DNA of 46,770 nucleotides from Actinomycetota bacterium (GTDB lineage Bacteria; Actinomycetota; Acidimicrobiia; Acidimicrobiales; JAJPHE01). The notes below the pieces were generated by a model, which saw nothing but the letters and a program-made list of their open reading frames with translations, was not told the DNA's origin and made no database searches. Shown piece by piece: positions 22,466-30,621 of this stretch (position 1 is the first letter of the stretch; each line of letters begins with the position of its first letter). Location: positions 1 through 46,770 of the forward strand of contig DAHUYE010000074.1 of NCBI GenBank assembly GCA_027315345.1. Reading direction: 5' to 3'. The position numbers were made by a program, and so were the translations under genes.

Positions 22466-25034
22466 CGTCGGCCTCGCCCTCGACCAGCTCGAGGTCGGCC
22501 ACCGACCCGGCGTCGCGCAGGTCGTCAGCCCCCTGACGGATCAGGGCCAGATGCTCGGCTGCGTCGCTGACCACCAGGCGGTCGACCGAAGCCCGCATGG
22601 ACCGGCTGGCCTCGCTCTTGGCCTTGCGGACCCGGGCCAGCACCTCGCTCACAACGCTCAGGACGGACGTGTCCTCGGTCCCGATGGCGACGACGTCTCC
22701 CAACTCGGCCACGGTCGGCCAAGCGGCCTGGTGGACCGATCCGGTCTTCCACCACGACCACACCTCCTCGGTGACGAAGGGGAGGAAGGGGGCGAGCAGG
22801 CGGACCAGGACCGACAGTGCGGTGGCCAGGGCGGCCTGGGCCGACGCCGTGCCGGCCGGGTCGCCCGAGCCGTAGGCGCGGGCCTTGACCAACTCGACGT
22901 AGTCATCGCAGAAGGTCCAGAAGAAGGCCTCGGTGCGCTCCAGGGCCCGGGCGAAGTCGAAATCGTCCAAGGCGGTGGTGGCCTGTTCGATCACCCGGGC
23001 CAGTCCGCCCAGCAGGGAGAGGTCGAGGGGATGGCTGACGGCGGAGAGGTCGACGGTTTCGGCCTCCCCCAGCCGCATGAGAACGAACTTGGAGGCGTTG
23101 AGGACTTTTATGGCCAGTCGGCGGCCCACCTTCATCTGGCCGGTGTCGAAGGCGGCGTCCATGCCGGGCCGCACGCTGGTGGCCCAGTAGCGGAAGCCGT
23201 CGGTGCCGAACTCCTCCAACAGTCCCATGGGCGTGACGGCGTTGCCCTTGGACTTGGACATCTTCTTCCGGTCGGGGTCGTAGATGAACCCGTTGACGGA
23301 GGCATCCGACCACGGCAGCCCGCCGGTCTCGAACTCGGAGCGCAACAGGGTGGAGAACAGCCAGGTCCGGATGATGTCGTGGCCCTGGGGCCGCATGTCC
23401 ATGGGAAAGACCCGGGCGAACAGGTCGGGATCGTCCTCCCAGTAGGAAGCGATGAGTGGGGTGCACGAGGAGGTCGCCCAGGTGTCCATGATGTCGACTT
23501 CGGCCGTGAAGCCCCCGGGCTGATCGCGCTGATCGGGGCGGAAACCCCGGGGGACATCGGTGGTCGGGTCCACCGGCAGGTCGGCTTCCTCGGCGGTGAT
23601 GGGGTGGTCGTGGTCGACGCTGCCGTCGGAAGCCACCGGATACCAGATGGGGAAGGCGACTCCGAAGAAGCGCTGACGGCTGGCCAGCCAGTCGGTGTTG
23701 AGGCCCTGGACCCAGTCCTCGAAACGCACCCGCATGAACTCGGGATGCCAATTCAGCTCCCGGCCCCGGGCCAGCAGGGTCTGGCGCAGCTGGTCGTCCT
23801 GCGACCCGTTCCGGATGTACCACTGCCGGCTGGTGACGATCTCCAGGGGCCGATCACCTTTTTCGTAGAACTTGACCGGGTGGGTGATGGCCTTGGGCTC
23901 CCCGAGCAGATCGCCCGACTCGGACAGCATCTCCACGATGCGGCGCTGGGCCTGGCGCACGGTGCGCCCGGCCAACTCGTCATAGGCGGACTGGGCGGAG
24001 GAGGGATCCTCGGCGGCCCAGACCTCCTCGCTCCAGTCGACCGGGAGCAGGCGTCCGTCCCGACCCAGGATGCCCTTGACCGGCAGGCGCAACTCGCGCC
24101 ACCAGACCACGTCGGTGACATCTCCGAAGGTGCAGATCATGGCGATGCCCGAACCCTTGTCCGGCTCGGCCAGCGGGTGGGCCACCACCGGGACGCGGCT
24201 GGCGAACAGTGGCGTGAACACCTCGGTGCCGAACAGGGGCTGGTAGCGGGCGTCATCGGGATGGGCCACCAGGGCGACGCAGGCCGGCAGGAGCTCGGGG
24301 CGGGTCGTCTCGATCTCGACGTACCCGCCGCTCCCGGACCCGCCGCTCCCGGCCCCCAGCCGGGCGAAGCGCACCCGGTGGTAGGCGCCGGCCATGTCCC
24401 TGTCCTCCAGTTCGGCCTGGGCCACGGCGGTGCGGAAGTCGATGTCCCACAGCGTGGGGGCTTCGGTGCTGTAGGCCTCGCCCCGGGCCAGGTTGCGCAG
24501 GAAGGCCCGCTGGGACGCCCGCCGGGAACGCTCGTCCATGGTGGTGTAGGTGAGGCTCCAGTCCACCGACAGGGACAGGCGACGCCAGACCGCCTCGAAG
24601 GCCTTTTCATCCTCGGCCGTGAGCAGCTCGCAGAGCTCGACGAAATTGGGGCGCGACACGGAGAGAGGTGGATCCGGAGCCTTGTCCGGAGGCTGGAAGC
24701 CGGGGTCGTAGGGGAGGGAGGGATCGCAGCGGACCCCGTAGTGGTTCTGCACCCGCCGCTCGGTAGCCAGGCCGTTGTCGTCCCAGCCCATCGGGTAGTA
24801 GACCTCCCGGCCCTTCATGCGCTGGTAGCGGACCAGGGTGTCGGCCTGGGTGTAGGCCCAGGCACTACCGACGTGCAGGGTCCCGCTCACCGTCGGCGGA
24901 GGGGTGTCGACGGAGAAGATTTCCTCCCGGGTGCGGGTCCGGTCGAAGCGGTAGGTGCCCTCCCGTTCCCAGGTCCCGGTCCACTTGTCCTCCAGACCGT
25001 CGAGGCTGGGTTTATCCGGAACGTTGGGCGGCAT
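22434..25034 (-). CDS. valS: Valine--tRNA ligase
   Basis: An 866-residue class I synthetase that charges tRNA-Val. The HIGH motif is HVGS (54-57) after TPPPTVSGTL, the KMSKS motif is intact (591-595), and the segment GWDDNGLATERRVQNHYGVRC is the distinctive signature of one bacterial subgroup of ValRS, recognised by its parts GWDDNGL and ERRVQNHYGVRC. An editing domain lies between (about 170-340), with DIMDTWATSS marking return to the catalytic core, followed by the anticodon-binding domain and a short C-terminal region. The start ATG is 20 bases from the divergent cysS start, and the end overlaps the DUF429 gene by 32 bases. It is an essential housekeeping gene. Confidence 0.96.
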   Translation of the reverse strand: MPPNVPDKPSLDGLEDKWTGTWEREGTYRFDRTRTREEIFSVDTPPPTVSGTLHVGSAWAYTQADTLVRYQRMKGREVYYPMGWDDNGLATERRVQNHYGVRCDPSLPYDPGFQPPDKAPDPPLSVSRPNFVELCELLTAEDEKAFEAVWRRLSLSVDWSLTYTTMDERSRRASQRAFLRNLARGEAYSTEAPTLWDIDFRTAVAQAELEDRDMAGAYHRVRFARLGAGSGGSGSGGYVEIETTRPELLPACVALVAHPDDARYQPLFGTEVFTPLFASRVPVVAHPLAEPDKGSGIAMICTFGDVTDVVWWRELRLPVKGILGRDGRLLPVDWSEEVWAAEDPSSAQSAYDELAGRTVRQAQRRIVEMLSESGDLLGEPKAITHPVKFYEKGDRPLEIVTSRQWYIRNGSQDDQLRQTLLARGRELNWHPEFMRVRFEDWVQGLNTDWLASRQRFFGVAFPIWYPVASDGSVDHDHPITAEEADLPVDPTTDVPRGFRPDQRDQPGGFTAEVDIMDTWATSSCTPLIASYWEDDPDLFARVFPMDMRPQGHDIIRTWLFSTLLRSEFETGGLPWSDASVNGFIYDPDRKKMSKSKGNAVTPMGLLEEFGTDGFRYWATSVRPGMDAAFDTGQMKVGRRLAIKVLNASKFVLMRLGEAETVDLSAVSHPLDLSLLGGLARVIEQATTALDDFDFARALERTEAFFWTFCDDYVELVKARAYGSGDPAGTASAQAALATALSVLVRLLAPFLPFVTEEVWSWWKTGSVHQAAWPTVAELGDVVAIGTEDTSVLSVVSEVLARVRKAKSEASRSMRASVDRLVVSDAAEHLALIRQGADDLRDAGSVADLELVEGEADVRVELAADPS

Positions 25035-25042
25035 GGGAGCAT

Positions 25043-25048
25043 TACGGT
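25043..25048 (+). promoter_or_regulatory. -10-like element TACGGT for cysS
   Basis: TACGGT ends 6 bases before the cysS GTG, the spacing expected for a leaderless mRNA. It overlaps the minus-strand element for valS. Confidence 0.55.
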
Positions 25049-25049
25049 A
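25044..25049 (-). promoter_or_regulatory. -10-like element TACCGT for valS
   Basis: Read on the minus strand, TACCGT ends 9 bases before the valS ATG, giving a leader of at most a few bases. It shares five positions with the plus-strand cysS element. Confidence 0.45.
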
Positions 25050-25054
25050 CCTGG

Positions 25055-26458
25055 GTGCTGCGCCTGCACGACACTGCTTTAGGCCGGATCAGCTCCCTGC
25101 CCGGCCTGGAATCAGGCCGGCTGTCGATGTATGTCTGCGGCCCGACCGTCTATGACGACCCCCACGTGGGCCACGGACGGCTGCTCCTGGTCTACGACGT
25201 GCTGCGCCGCTACCTGGAGTGGACCGGCGTCCAGGTCAGCCACGTCTCCAACGTCACCGACATAGACGACAACATCATCAACCGGGCCAAGGACACGGGC
25301 CAGAGCCCCAGCGAACTGGCGGTTCGTTATGAGGAGCGGTGGTGGGAGGCGGCCGACGCCCTGGGAGCGTTGCGCCCCCACCACGCCCCCCGGGCCACCG
25401 AATACGTGGCCAGGATGGTGGATCTGGTGGCGGAGCTGATCGGCCGGGGGGCGGCCTACGAACTGGGGGACGGGGTGTACTTCGCCGTGTCCTCGGTCCC
25501 CGACTACGGCCTGCTGGCCCAGCAGTCGCTCGAGTCCCTGCGGGCCGGAGCCCGGATCGAGGCCGACCGGTCCAAGCGCTCCCCGGAGGACTTCGCCCTC
25601 TGGAAGCTGTCCGCGCCCGGGGAGCCGGCCTGGCCTTCCCCGTGGGGCCCGGGCCGGCCGGGTTGGCACACCGAGTGCGTGGTCATGTCCCTCGACCTGT
25701 TGGGCGAGGGCTTCGACCTTCACACCGGCGGGCTGGACCTCAAGTTCCCCCACCACGAGAACGAGCGGGCCCAGGCAGTGGCCCTGGGGCGGGACTTCGC
25801 CCACCACTGGATGCACCACGCCTTCGTGGAGGTGGCTGGGGAGAAGATGTCCAAGTCGGTCGGGAACTTCATTTCCCTCACCGACCTGCTGTCCAGGGAG
25901 GACAGCCGGGCCTACCGCATGCTGGTGCTACAGGCCCACTACCGCTCCCCGGTGGAGGTCACCCCGGACACCATCGCCCGGGCCAGTTCCACCCTGGAGC
26001 GGTTGGACGTCTTTGCCGGCCGCTTCCCGGCCGCCTTCGCCGGGTCCCGTCCGGCCCCGCCCTCCGCCCCTGCCCTCGGACCCAGGGACGAACCTTCCGT
26101 CCTGGACCGGTTCCGGGGCGCCATGGATGATGACCTCGACACCCCACGGGCCATGGCCATCGTCTCGGATGCCCTCAGGCAGGCCAACGCCGCCGCCGAT
26201 GCCGGCCGGGCCGATGAGGCCCAATCGCTGGCCGCAGCCCTGGCCGAGATGACCGCCGCCCTGGGCCTGTTTCCGGACAGCTCAGGTTCGGGCGACGGGG
26301 TACCGCCCGACGTGGCCGAACTGGTGGCCGCCCTCGACGCCGCCCGGAGCGGGCGGGACTTTCCGGCCGCCGACGCCATCCGGGCGGAGCTGACCGCCCA
26401 GGGCTGGCTGGTCGAGACCGGCCCCGAGGCCAGCCGGGTGCGCCGCCGCCGGGACTGA
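25055..26458 (+). CDS. cysS: Cysteine--tRNA ligase
   Basis: A 467-residue class I synthetase that charges tRNA-Cys. It shows YVCGPTVYDDPHVGHGR with the HIGH motif HVGH (37-40) and zinc ligand Cys28, the zinc-site segments GWHTECVVMS and GGLDLKFPHHENE, and KMSKS (264-268) in EKMSKSVGNF. The C-terminal part contains the DALR-like helical domain and ends in RRRRD. The length fits CysS; the related mycothiol enzyme MshC is shorter and is less likely, although both share the catalytic core. The GTG at 25055 is the only start compatible with the short divergent region. Confidence 0.94.
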   Translation: MLRLHDTALGRISSLPGLESGRLSMYVCGPTVYDDPHVGHGRLLLVYDVLRRYLEWTGVQVSHVSNVTDIDDNIINRAKDTGQSPSELAVRYEERWWEAADALGALRPHHAPRATEYVARMVDLVAELIGRGAAYELGDGVYFAVSSVPDYGLLAQQSLESLRAGARIEADRSKRSPEDFALWKLSAPGEPAWPSPWGPGRPGWHTECVVMSLDLLGEGFDLHTGGLDLKFPHHENERAQAVALGRDFAHHWMHHAFVEVAGEKMSKSVGNFISLTDLLSREDSRAYRMLVLQAHYRSPVEVTPDTIARASSTLERLDVFAGRFPAAFAGSRPAPPSAPALGPRDEPSVLDRFRGAMDDDLDTPRAMAIVSDALRQANAAADAGRADEAQSLAAALAEMTAALGLFPDSSGSGDGVPPDVAELVAALDAARSGRDFPAADAIRAELTAQGWLVETGPEASRVRRRRD

Positions 26459-26499
26459 GCGCGGCCCGGGCGCCAAGCGGCCACCCGGGGCGGCCGGTT

Positions 26500-26520
26500 A
26501 CACCCGGGCCACACCCGGGC
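26500..26520. repeat. Direct repeat ACACCCGGGC (two copies) between convergent genes
   Basis: Two copies of ACACCCGGGC, one base apart, lie in the 64-base gap between cysS and the convergent sigma factor gene. Each contains the palindrome CCCGGG, so small hairpins are possible; termination is a guess. Confidence 0.4.
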
Positions 26521-26522
26521 TC

Positions 26523-28061
26523 TCAGGGGAGGGGGACATTGGCCGCCACCGGCAGCTCGGCCGAGGACCCCCCGGCCGAGGACCCGCCGGCCGAGGGCAG
26601 GGTGGCCGACGTACTGCCCGTGCCCGGGGCGGTAGCGCTCACCGTGGCGGACGGGGTGGAGGACTGGGATGGGCTCGACGGCGGAGGGGATCCTGCCGAC
26701 TGGCTGGTGGCGGGGGTGCTGACGGCCGCCCCGGTAGCCGACCCAGTGCCCTGCCCGGCTCCCAGCGTTGCCGAGGCTGGCGCCGGGGCCAGGTTGATCT
26801 GGGTGGACAGCTGGAGGGTGGGCCCGGTCGGCGCGCTGGGAGCGGGGGTGCCCGGAGCCGGGGATGAGCCGCCGGCCGGGGACCCGGATGTGGCTGAGCC
26901 GCCAGGTCCGGTGGTTCCTCCCGACCCGGTTCCGGTGCCAGGGCCGGCCGCGCCGGCGGCGGAGCCAGGGACGGTGGCCGAGGTCGCGAGCAAGGCCGGA
27001 AGGCCAGGAACGGCCAGAGCCAGGGCCGGGGCCGGGGCCTGGGCGGCAGCCCGGTCCTCGGCCAGGATGACCGGGCGGGAGCCGATGGCGGGTCCGGCCA
27101 GTTGATGCGGCGCCGCCCCGGCCAGGCCGAGGTTGGGGTGGCCGAGGATGCCGAGGGCGATGATGCCCAATCCGAGCAGTCCGACGCTCACCCCGGTGAG
27201 CGGACGCTGGCCCCGCATTCCGGTGACCACCCGGAGCCCGGCCTCGGACGCCGAGGACACGTCCAGCCAGTGCCTCCAGGCCAGGGCGCCCAGGGCCAGC
27301 GGCAGAGGCATGGCCACCCGCCGCAGGGTGGTGCCCAGATCAGCCAGCTCTTCCTGAACGGCGCGGCACGAGTCGCAGCCGGCCAGGTGCTGGTCGACTT
27401 TGGCGATGTCGCGCGGCGCCAGCGCCCCCCCGACGTAGGCCCCCAGCCGGTCGAGGGTGAAGGCGCACTTGCTGTCGGCCTCGTCGCGCACGTGAGCCTG
27501 GAGGAAGCGTTGGCGCAACCCGGCCCGGGCCCGGACGGCCAGCTGGGCGGCGTTGTTGGCCGACACCCCCATGAGCATGGCCACGTCGGCGGGCGACATC
27601 TCCTCCACCTCGGTCAGCCACAGGACCGAACGCCACCGCTCAGGCAGGCTCAGGAAGGCGGTGGAGACGAAGGCGGCATCCAGCCCGTCGAGCACCCGAT
27701 CCGAGGGCCCGGCGTTCAGGGACCCGACCTCGGCGTGGGGCAGGTCGTCCATGGGCTGGAGCCGGCCGTTGCGGCGCAGCACGTCGATGGCGGCGTTGCG
27801 GGTGGTGCTCAGCAGGTAGGCCCGGACGTTGGCCAGGTCGGCCAGCCGGCCGGAGGTGAGGGCGGTGAGGAAGCGGGTGAAGGCGTCGGCCACGGCGTCG
27901 GCGGCGTCGTCCCGGTTACCCGTCACGGCAAAGGCGACCCGCCAGGCGGCGTCGGCGTGGGCCCGGTACAGCTCATCGAAGGCCGAGCCGTCCCCGCCCG
28001 CCGCGGCTCGCGCCAGGTCGAGGTCATCGCTGGTCTGGATGTCCGGCCCCTTCTGGGTCAT
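26523..28061 (-). CDS. ECF sigma factor fused to zinc-finger anti-sigma domain and extracytoplasmic tail
   Basis: The 512-residue protein starts at the ATG at 28061, with AGGAGG 9 bases upstream. Residues about 28-98 are sigma region 2 (AFDELYRAHADAAWRVAFAVTG, DDAADAVADAFTRFL by parts), and 133-185 are region 4 (LPERWRSVLWLTEVEEMSPADVA, then a helix-turn-helix). Next, residues 199-232 contain a zinc anti-sigma motif, HLAGCDSC (His225, Cys229, Cys232) with an upstream Cys199. A membrane helix lies at about 290-308, and the last 200 residues are rich in Pro, Ser, Thr, Gly and Ala, presumably outside the cell. Sigma and anti-sigma normally form separate proteins; here one chain tethers the sigma factor to the membrane. 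Release would need proteolysis or a conformational switch. No separate anti-sigma gene is adjacent. Confidence 0.92.
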   Translation of the reverse strand: MTQKGPDIQTSDDLDLARAAAGGDGSAFDELYRAHADAAWRVAFAVTGNRDDAADAVADAFTRFLTALTSGRLADLANVRAYLLSTTRNAAIDVLRRNGRLQPMDDLPHAEVGSLNAGPSDRVLDGLDAAFVSTAFLSLPERWRSVLWLTEVEEMSPADVAMLMGVSANNAAQLAVRARAGLRQRFLQAHVRDEADSKCAFTLDRLGAYVGGALAPRDIAKVDQHLAGCDSCRAVQEELADLGTTLRRVAMPLPLALGALAWRHWLDVSSASEAGLRVVTGMRGQRPLTGVSVGLLGLGIIALGILGHPNLGLAGAAPHQLAGPAIGSRPVILAEDRAAAQAPAPALALAVPGLPALLATSATVPGSAAGAAGPGTGTGSGGTTGPGGSATSGSPAGGSSPAPGTPAPSAPTGPTLQLSTQINLAPAPASATLGAGQGTGSATGAAVSTPATSQSAGSPPPSSPSQSSTPSATVSATAPGTGSTSATLPSAGGSSAGGSSAELPVAANVPLP

Positions 28062-28140
28062 GCTCTGCCGCCTCCTACCTGGGAGTACCTTCCCCATGGG
28101 TTAGGTTCGTCACACCGCTGAGATTCTCCTCCCGCTGGCT

Positions 28141-28152
28141 GGACGGCCGTCC
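28141..28152. promoter_or_regulatory. Perfect palindrome GGACGGCCGTCC
   Basis: A 12-bp perfect palindrome in the divergent region between the sigma-factor fusion gene and the acyl-CoA dehydrogenase gene. It is the first of three palindromes within 52 bases and could be a regulator binding site for either gene. Confidence 0.4.
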
Positions 28153-28155
28153 GAT

Positions 28156-28168
28156 GGCGACCGTCGCC
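28156..28168. promoter_or_regulatory. Palindrome GGCGAC-C-GTCGCC
   Basis: Six-base arms around one central base, directly following the previous palindrome. In GC-rich DNA such short palindromes arise by chance, so its meaning depends on the cluster. Confidence 0.3.
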
Positions 28169-28176
28169 CCGATCCG

Positions 28177-28192
28177 GTTACCGTTGGGTAAC
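28177..28192. promoter_or_regulatory. Operator candidate GTTACC-GTTG-GGTAAC over a -10-like element
   Basis: A 16-bp inverted repeat, 29 bases before the GTG of the acyl-CoA dehydrogenase gene. The -10-like TACCGT (28179-28184) lies within it, so a bound dimer (for example a TetR-type regulator, as is common for acyl-CoA dehydrogenase genes) would block the promoter. Confidence 0.5.
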
Positions 28193-28221
28193 TACCCGTT
28201 CCCGTACAACGAGGTGCGACC

Positions 28222-29439
28222 GTGCCCGACTTCTCCCTTTCCCTCAACGAGGACCAACTCCAGATCCAGAAATGGGTCCACGACTTTGCCGAGACGGTGG
28301 TCCGCCCGGCCGCTCACGAATGGGACGAGAGGGAGGAGACCCCCTGGCCGATCATCCAGGAGGCGGCCAAGGTCGGGATCTACTCCTTCGAGTTCGTGGC
28401 CCAGGCTTTCGTGGGTGATCCGACCGGGCTGATGATGTGCCTGGTCAACGAGGAGATGTCCTGGGGCGACGCCGGCATCGCCCTGGCCATCTTTGGATCC
28501 ACCCTGGGCGTGGCCGGCATCTTCGGCAGCGGCACGCCCGAGCAGGTGACGGAGTGGGCCCCCCAGTGTTTCGGCACCCCCGAGGACGTCAAGCTGGCCG
28601 CCTTCTGCGTCTCCGAGGCTGACGCCGGCTCCGATGTCTCCTCGCTGCGGACCCGGGCCGTGTACGACGAGGCCAAGGACGAGTGGGTCCTCAATGGGAC
28701 CAAGACCTGGATCACCAACGGGGGTATTGCCGACATCCATGTGGTGGTGGCTTCGGTCGAGCCCAGCCTCGGGTCCCGCGGCCAGGCCAGCTTCATCGTG
28801 CCTCCCAAGACCAAGGGTCTCTCCCTGGGCCAGAAGTTCAAGAAGATGGGCATCCGCGCCTCCCACACCGGCGAAGTCGTCCTCGACGACGTTCGCATCC
28901 CCGGCCACTGCCTGCTGGGTGGCAAGGAGAAACTCGACGCCCGTATCGCCCGGGCCCGGGAGGGCAAGTCCTCCTCGGTGCAGGCGGCCATGTCCACCTT
29001 CGAGGCGTCCCGGCCCATCGTCGGGGCCCAGGCGGTGGGAATCGCCCGGGCCGCGCACGAGTACGCCCTGGACTACGCCAAGGAGCGCAAGCAGTTCGGC
29101 CGGGCCATCATCGAGAACCAGGCCATCGCCTTCAAGCTGGCCGACATGAAGATGCACACCGACGCCGCCCGCCTGCTGGTGCACCGGGCCGCCTGGATGG
29201 CCGGCACCGGCCAGAAGTTCACCGCTGGTGAAGGTTCCATGTCCAAGCTCTACGCCGGGGAGACGGCGGTGTGGGTGACCGAGCAGGCCATCCAGATCCT
29301 CGGGGGTTACGGCTACGTCCGGGAGAATCCGGTCGAGCGGTGGCACCGGGACTCCAAGATCTACACCATCTTCGAGGGCACCTCGGAGATCCAGCGCCTC
29401 ATCATCAGCCGGGCCATGTCCGGCGTCCATATCAAATAG
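28222..29439 (+). CDS. Acyl-CoA dehydrogenase, canonical active site
   Basis: The 405-residue protein starts at GTG with GAGG 8 bases upstream. It has all acyl-CoA dehydrogenase landmarks: AAFCVSEADAGSDVSSL for substrate and flavin contact, TKTWITNGG, KKMGIRASHTGEVVLDDV, the arginine segment AKERKQFGRAI, and IFEGTSEIQRLIIS with the catalytic glutamate at residue 385. It is therefore an orthodox alpha,beta-dehydrogenating flavoenzyme, unlike the other two acyl-CoA dehydrogenase genes of this window whose equivalent position is Ser or Gly. An electron-transfer flavoprotein would be its partner; none is encoded here. It is divergent from the sigma-factor fusion, with the palindrome cluster in between. 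Confidence 0.95.
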   Translation: MPDFSLSLNEDQLQIQKWVHDFAETVVRPAAHEWDEREETPWPIIQEAAKVGIYSFEFVAQAFVGDPTGLMMCLVNEEMSWGDAGIALAIFGSTLGVAGIFGSGTPEQVTEWAPQCFGTPEDVKLAAFCVSEADAGSDVSSLRTRAVYDEAKDEWVLNGTKTWITNGGIADIHVVVASVEPSLGSRGQASFIVPPKTKGLSLGQKFKKMGIRASHTGEVVLDDVRIPGHCLLGGKEKLDARIARAREGKSSSVQAAMSTFEASRPIVGAQAVGIARAAHEYALDYAKERKQFGRAIIENQAIAFKLADMKMHTDAARLLVHRAAWMAGTGQKFTAGEGSMSKLYAGETAVWVTEQAIQILGGYGYVRENPVERWHRDSKIYTIFEGTSEIQRLIISRAMSGVHIK

Positions 29440-29529
29440 TCGCCATACCGCTGGTCGGCTGCCTCCCGGGCGGGCCGTCTAGAGCCTCGCTAGCTTCGGT
29501 GGACCGTCGAGGGTCTTGGAGGTTTGCCG

Positions 29530-30621
29530 GTGACACAGCCACGGATCGGGCTGCTGTGGCGAGGAGAGAGAGGCGGGGCCGTCTCTCCTCGTGCCGAGGC
29601 GATGTTGGGTCCGCTGCTGAGCGCTTTCGCCGACCAGGGTGTGGCCGCCCGGCACGTGATCTACGCCGATGACGCCGTCGCGGAGGTCCGCTCCGAGCTG
29701 CTGGACCTCGACGGCGTGCTGGTCTGGGTCAACCCCATCCAGGAAGGGGCGACCCGAGCCAAGCTCGACGCCCTGCTGCGCGAGGTCGTAGCCGCCGGCG
29801 TGTGGGTGTCGGCCAGGCCGGACATCATCGACGCCATGGGCACCAAGGAAGTGCTCTTCGAGACCCGAGATCTCGGCTGGGGAACCGACGTCGGGCTCTA
29901 CCGGTCCCCCGAGGAACTCGCCCACGGCTTCCCGGCCCGGCTGGCCGCCAATGGCCGTCTGGTAATCAAGCAGGCCCGGGGCACGGGCGGGACCGGTGTG
30001 TGGCGGGTGGAGCTGCCCGCGGGACCGGGCCGCGAGGTGCCTGGCCGCGACTCAGCGGTTTTGATCCAGCGGGCTGACGCCCGGCGGCCCACTCCCTTTG
30101 AGCCCTCGACTCTGGGGGACTTTCTCGATCGCTGCGATAAGTACTTCGCCTGGTCGGGATCGATCATCGACCAGCCCTTCCAGGAGCGTCTGGAGGAGGG
30201 CATGATCCGGGCTTACTTCGTCCACGACGAGGTCGTGGGCTTCTGTCACCAGTGGCCGAAGGGATTGGTGGTGGCCACCGGAGCCGAGGAGGCCCCCGTA
30301 TCCACCCCGCCGAAGATGGAGGACCCCGATACGCCGGCCTACGCCTCGCTGCGGTCCAAGGCAGACTCGGAGTGGGTGCCAGGGCTCAAGGACCGCCTGG
30401 GCCTCTCCACCCACGACCTTCCGGCCATATGGGACGCCGACTTCCTGTACGGACCCAAGGCGGCCTCCGGCGAAGATACCTACGTCCTGTGCGAGATCAA
30501 CGTCCAAGCCGTCTGGCCGTATCCTCCGCAGGCAAACCCGCGTCTGGCCGAAGCGGTGACGGCGCGAATCTCGGAGGGGCCCCCAGCCGAGCCTCGGGCG
30601 GCACCCTACGATCGCATTTGA
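29530..30621 (+). CDS. Cj0069-family protein, ATP-grasp-like
   Basis: About 363 residues. GTG 29530 has GGAGG 7 bases upstream; a TTG at 29524 is possible. The sequence PRIGLLWRGERG at the start, VLVWVNPIQEGATRAKLDALLREV, then VSARPDIIDAMGTKEVLFETRDLGWG are typical of the Cj0069 family, here cited by parts. The pattern RLVIKQARGTGGTGVWRV looks like an ATP-grasp glycine-rich loop after a lysine, and LCEINVQAVWPYP looks like the metal-binding strand, with Glu and Asn. Such folds ligate a carboxylate to an amine or thiol using ATP, but no reaction is known for this family. The stop overlaps the start of the truncated haemoglobin gene (TGATG), implying a joint function. Confidence 0.75.
   Translation: MTQPRIGLLWRGERGGAVSPRAEAMLGPLLSAFADQGVAARHVIYADDAVAEVRSELLDLDGVLVWVNPIQEGATRAKLDALLREVVAAGVWVSARPDIIDAMGTKEVLFETRDLGWGTDVGLYRSPEELAHGFPARLAANGRLVIKQARGTGGTGVWRVELPAGPGREVPGRDSAVLIQRADARRPTPFEPSTLGDFLDRCDKYFAWSGSIIDQPFQERLEEGMIRAYFVHDEVVGFCHQWPKGLVVATGAEEAPVSTPPKMEDPDTPAYASLRSKADSEWVPGLKDRLGLSTHDLPAIWDADFLYGPKAASGEDTYVLCEINVQAVWPYPPQANPRLAEAVTARISEGPPAEPRAAPYDRI

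Noticed and set aside
25112-25819. Minus-strand frame opposite cysS
   Set aside because: It is a shadow of an essential synthetase gene with intact motifs.
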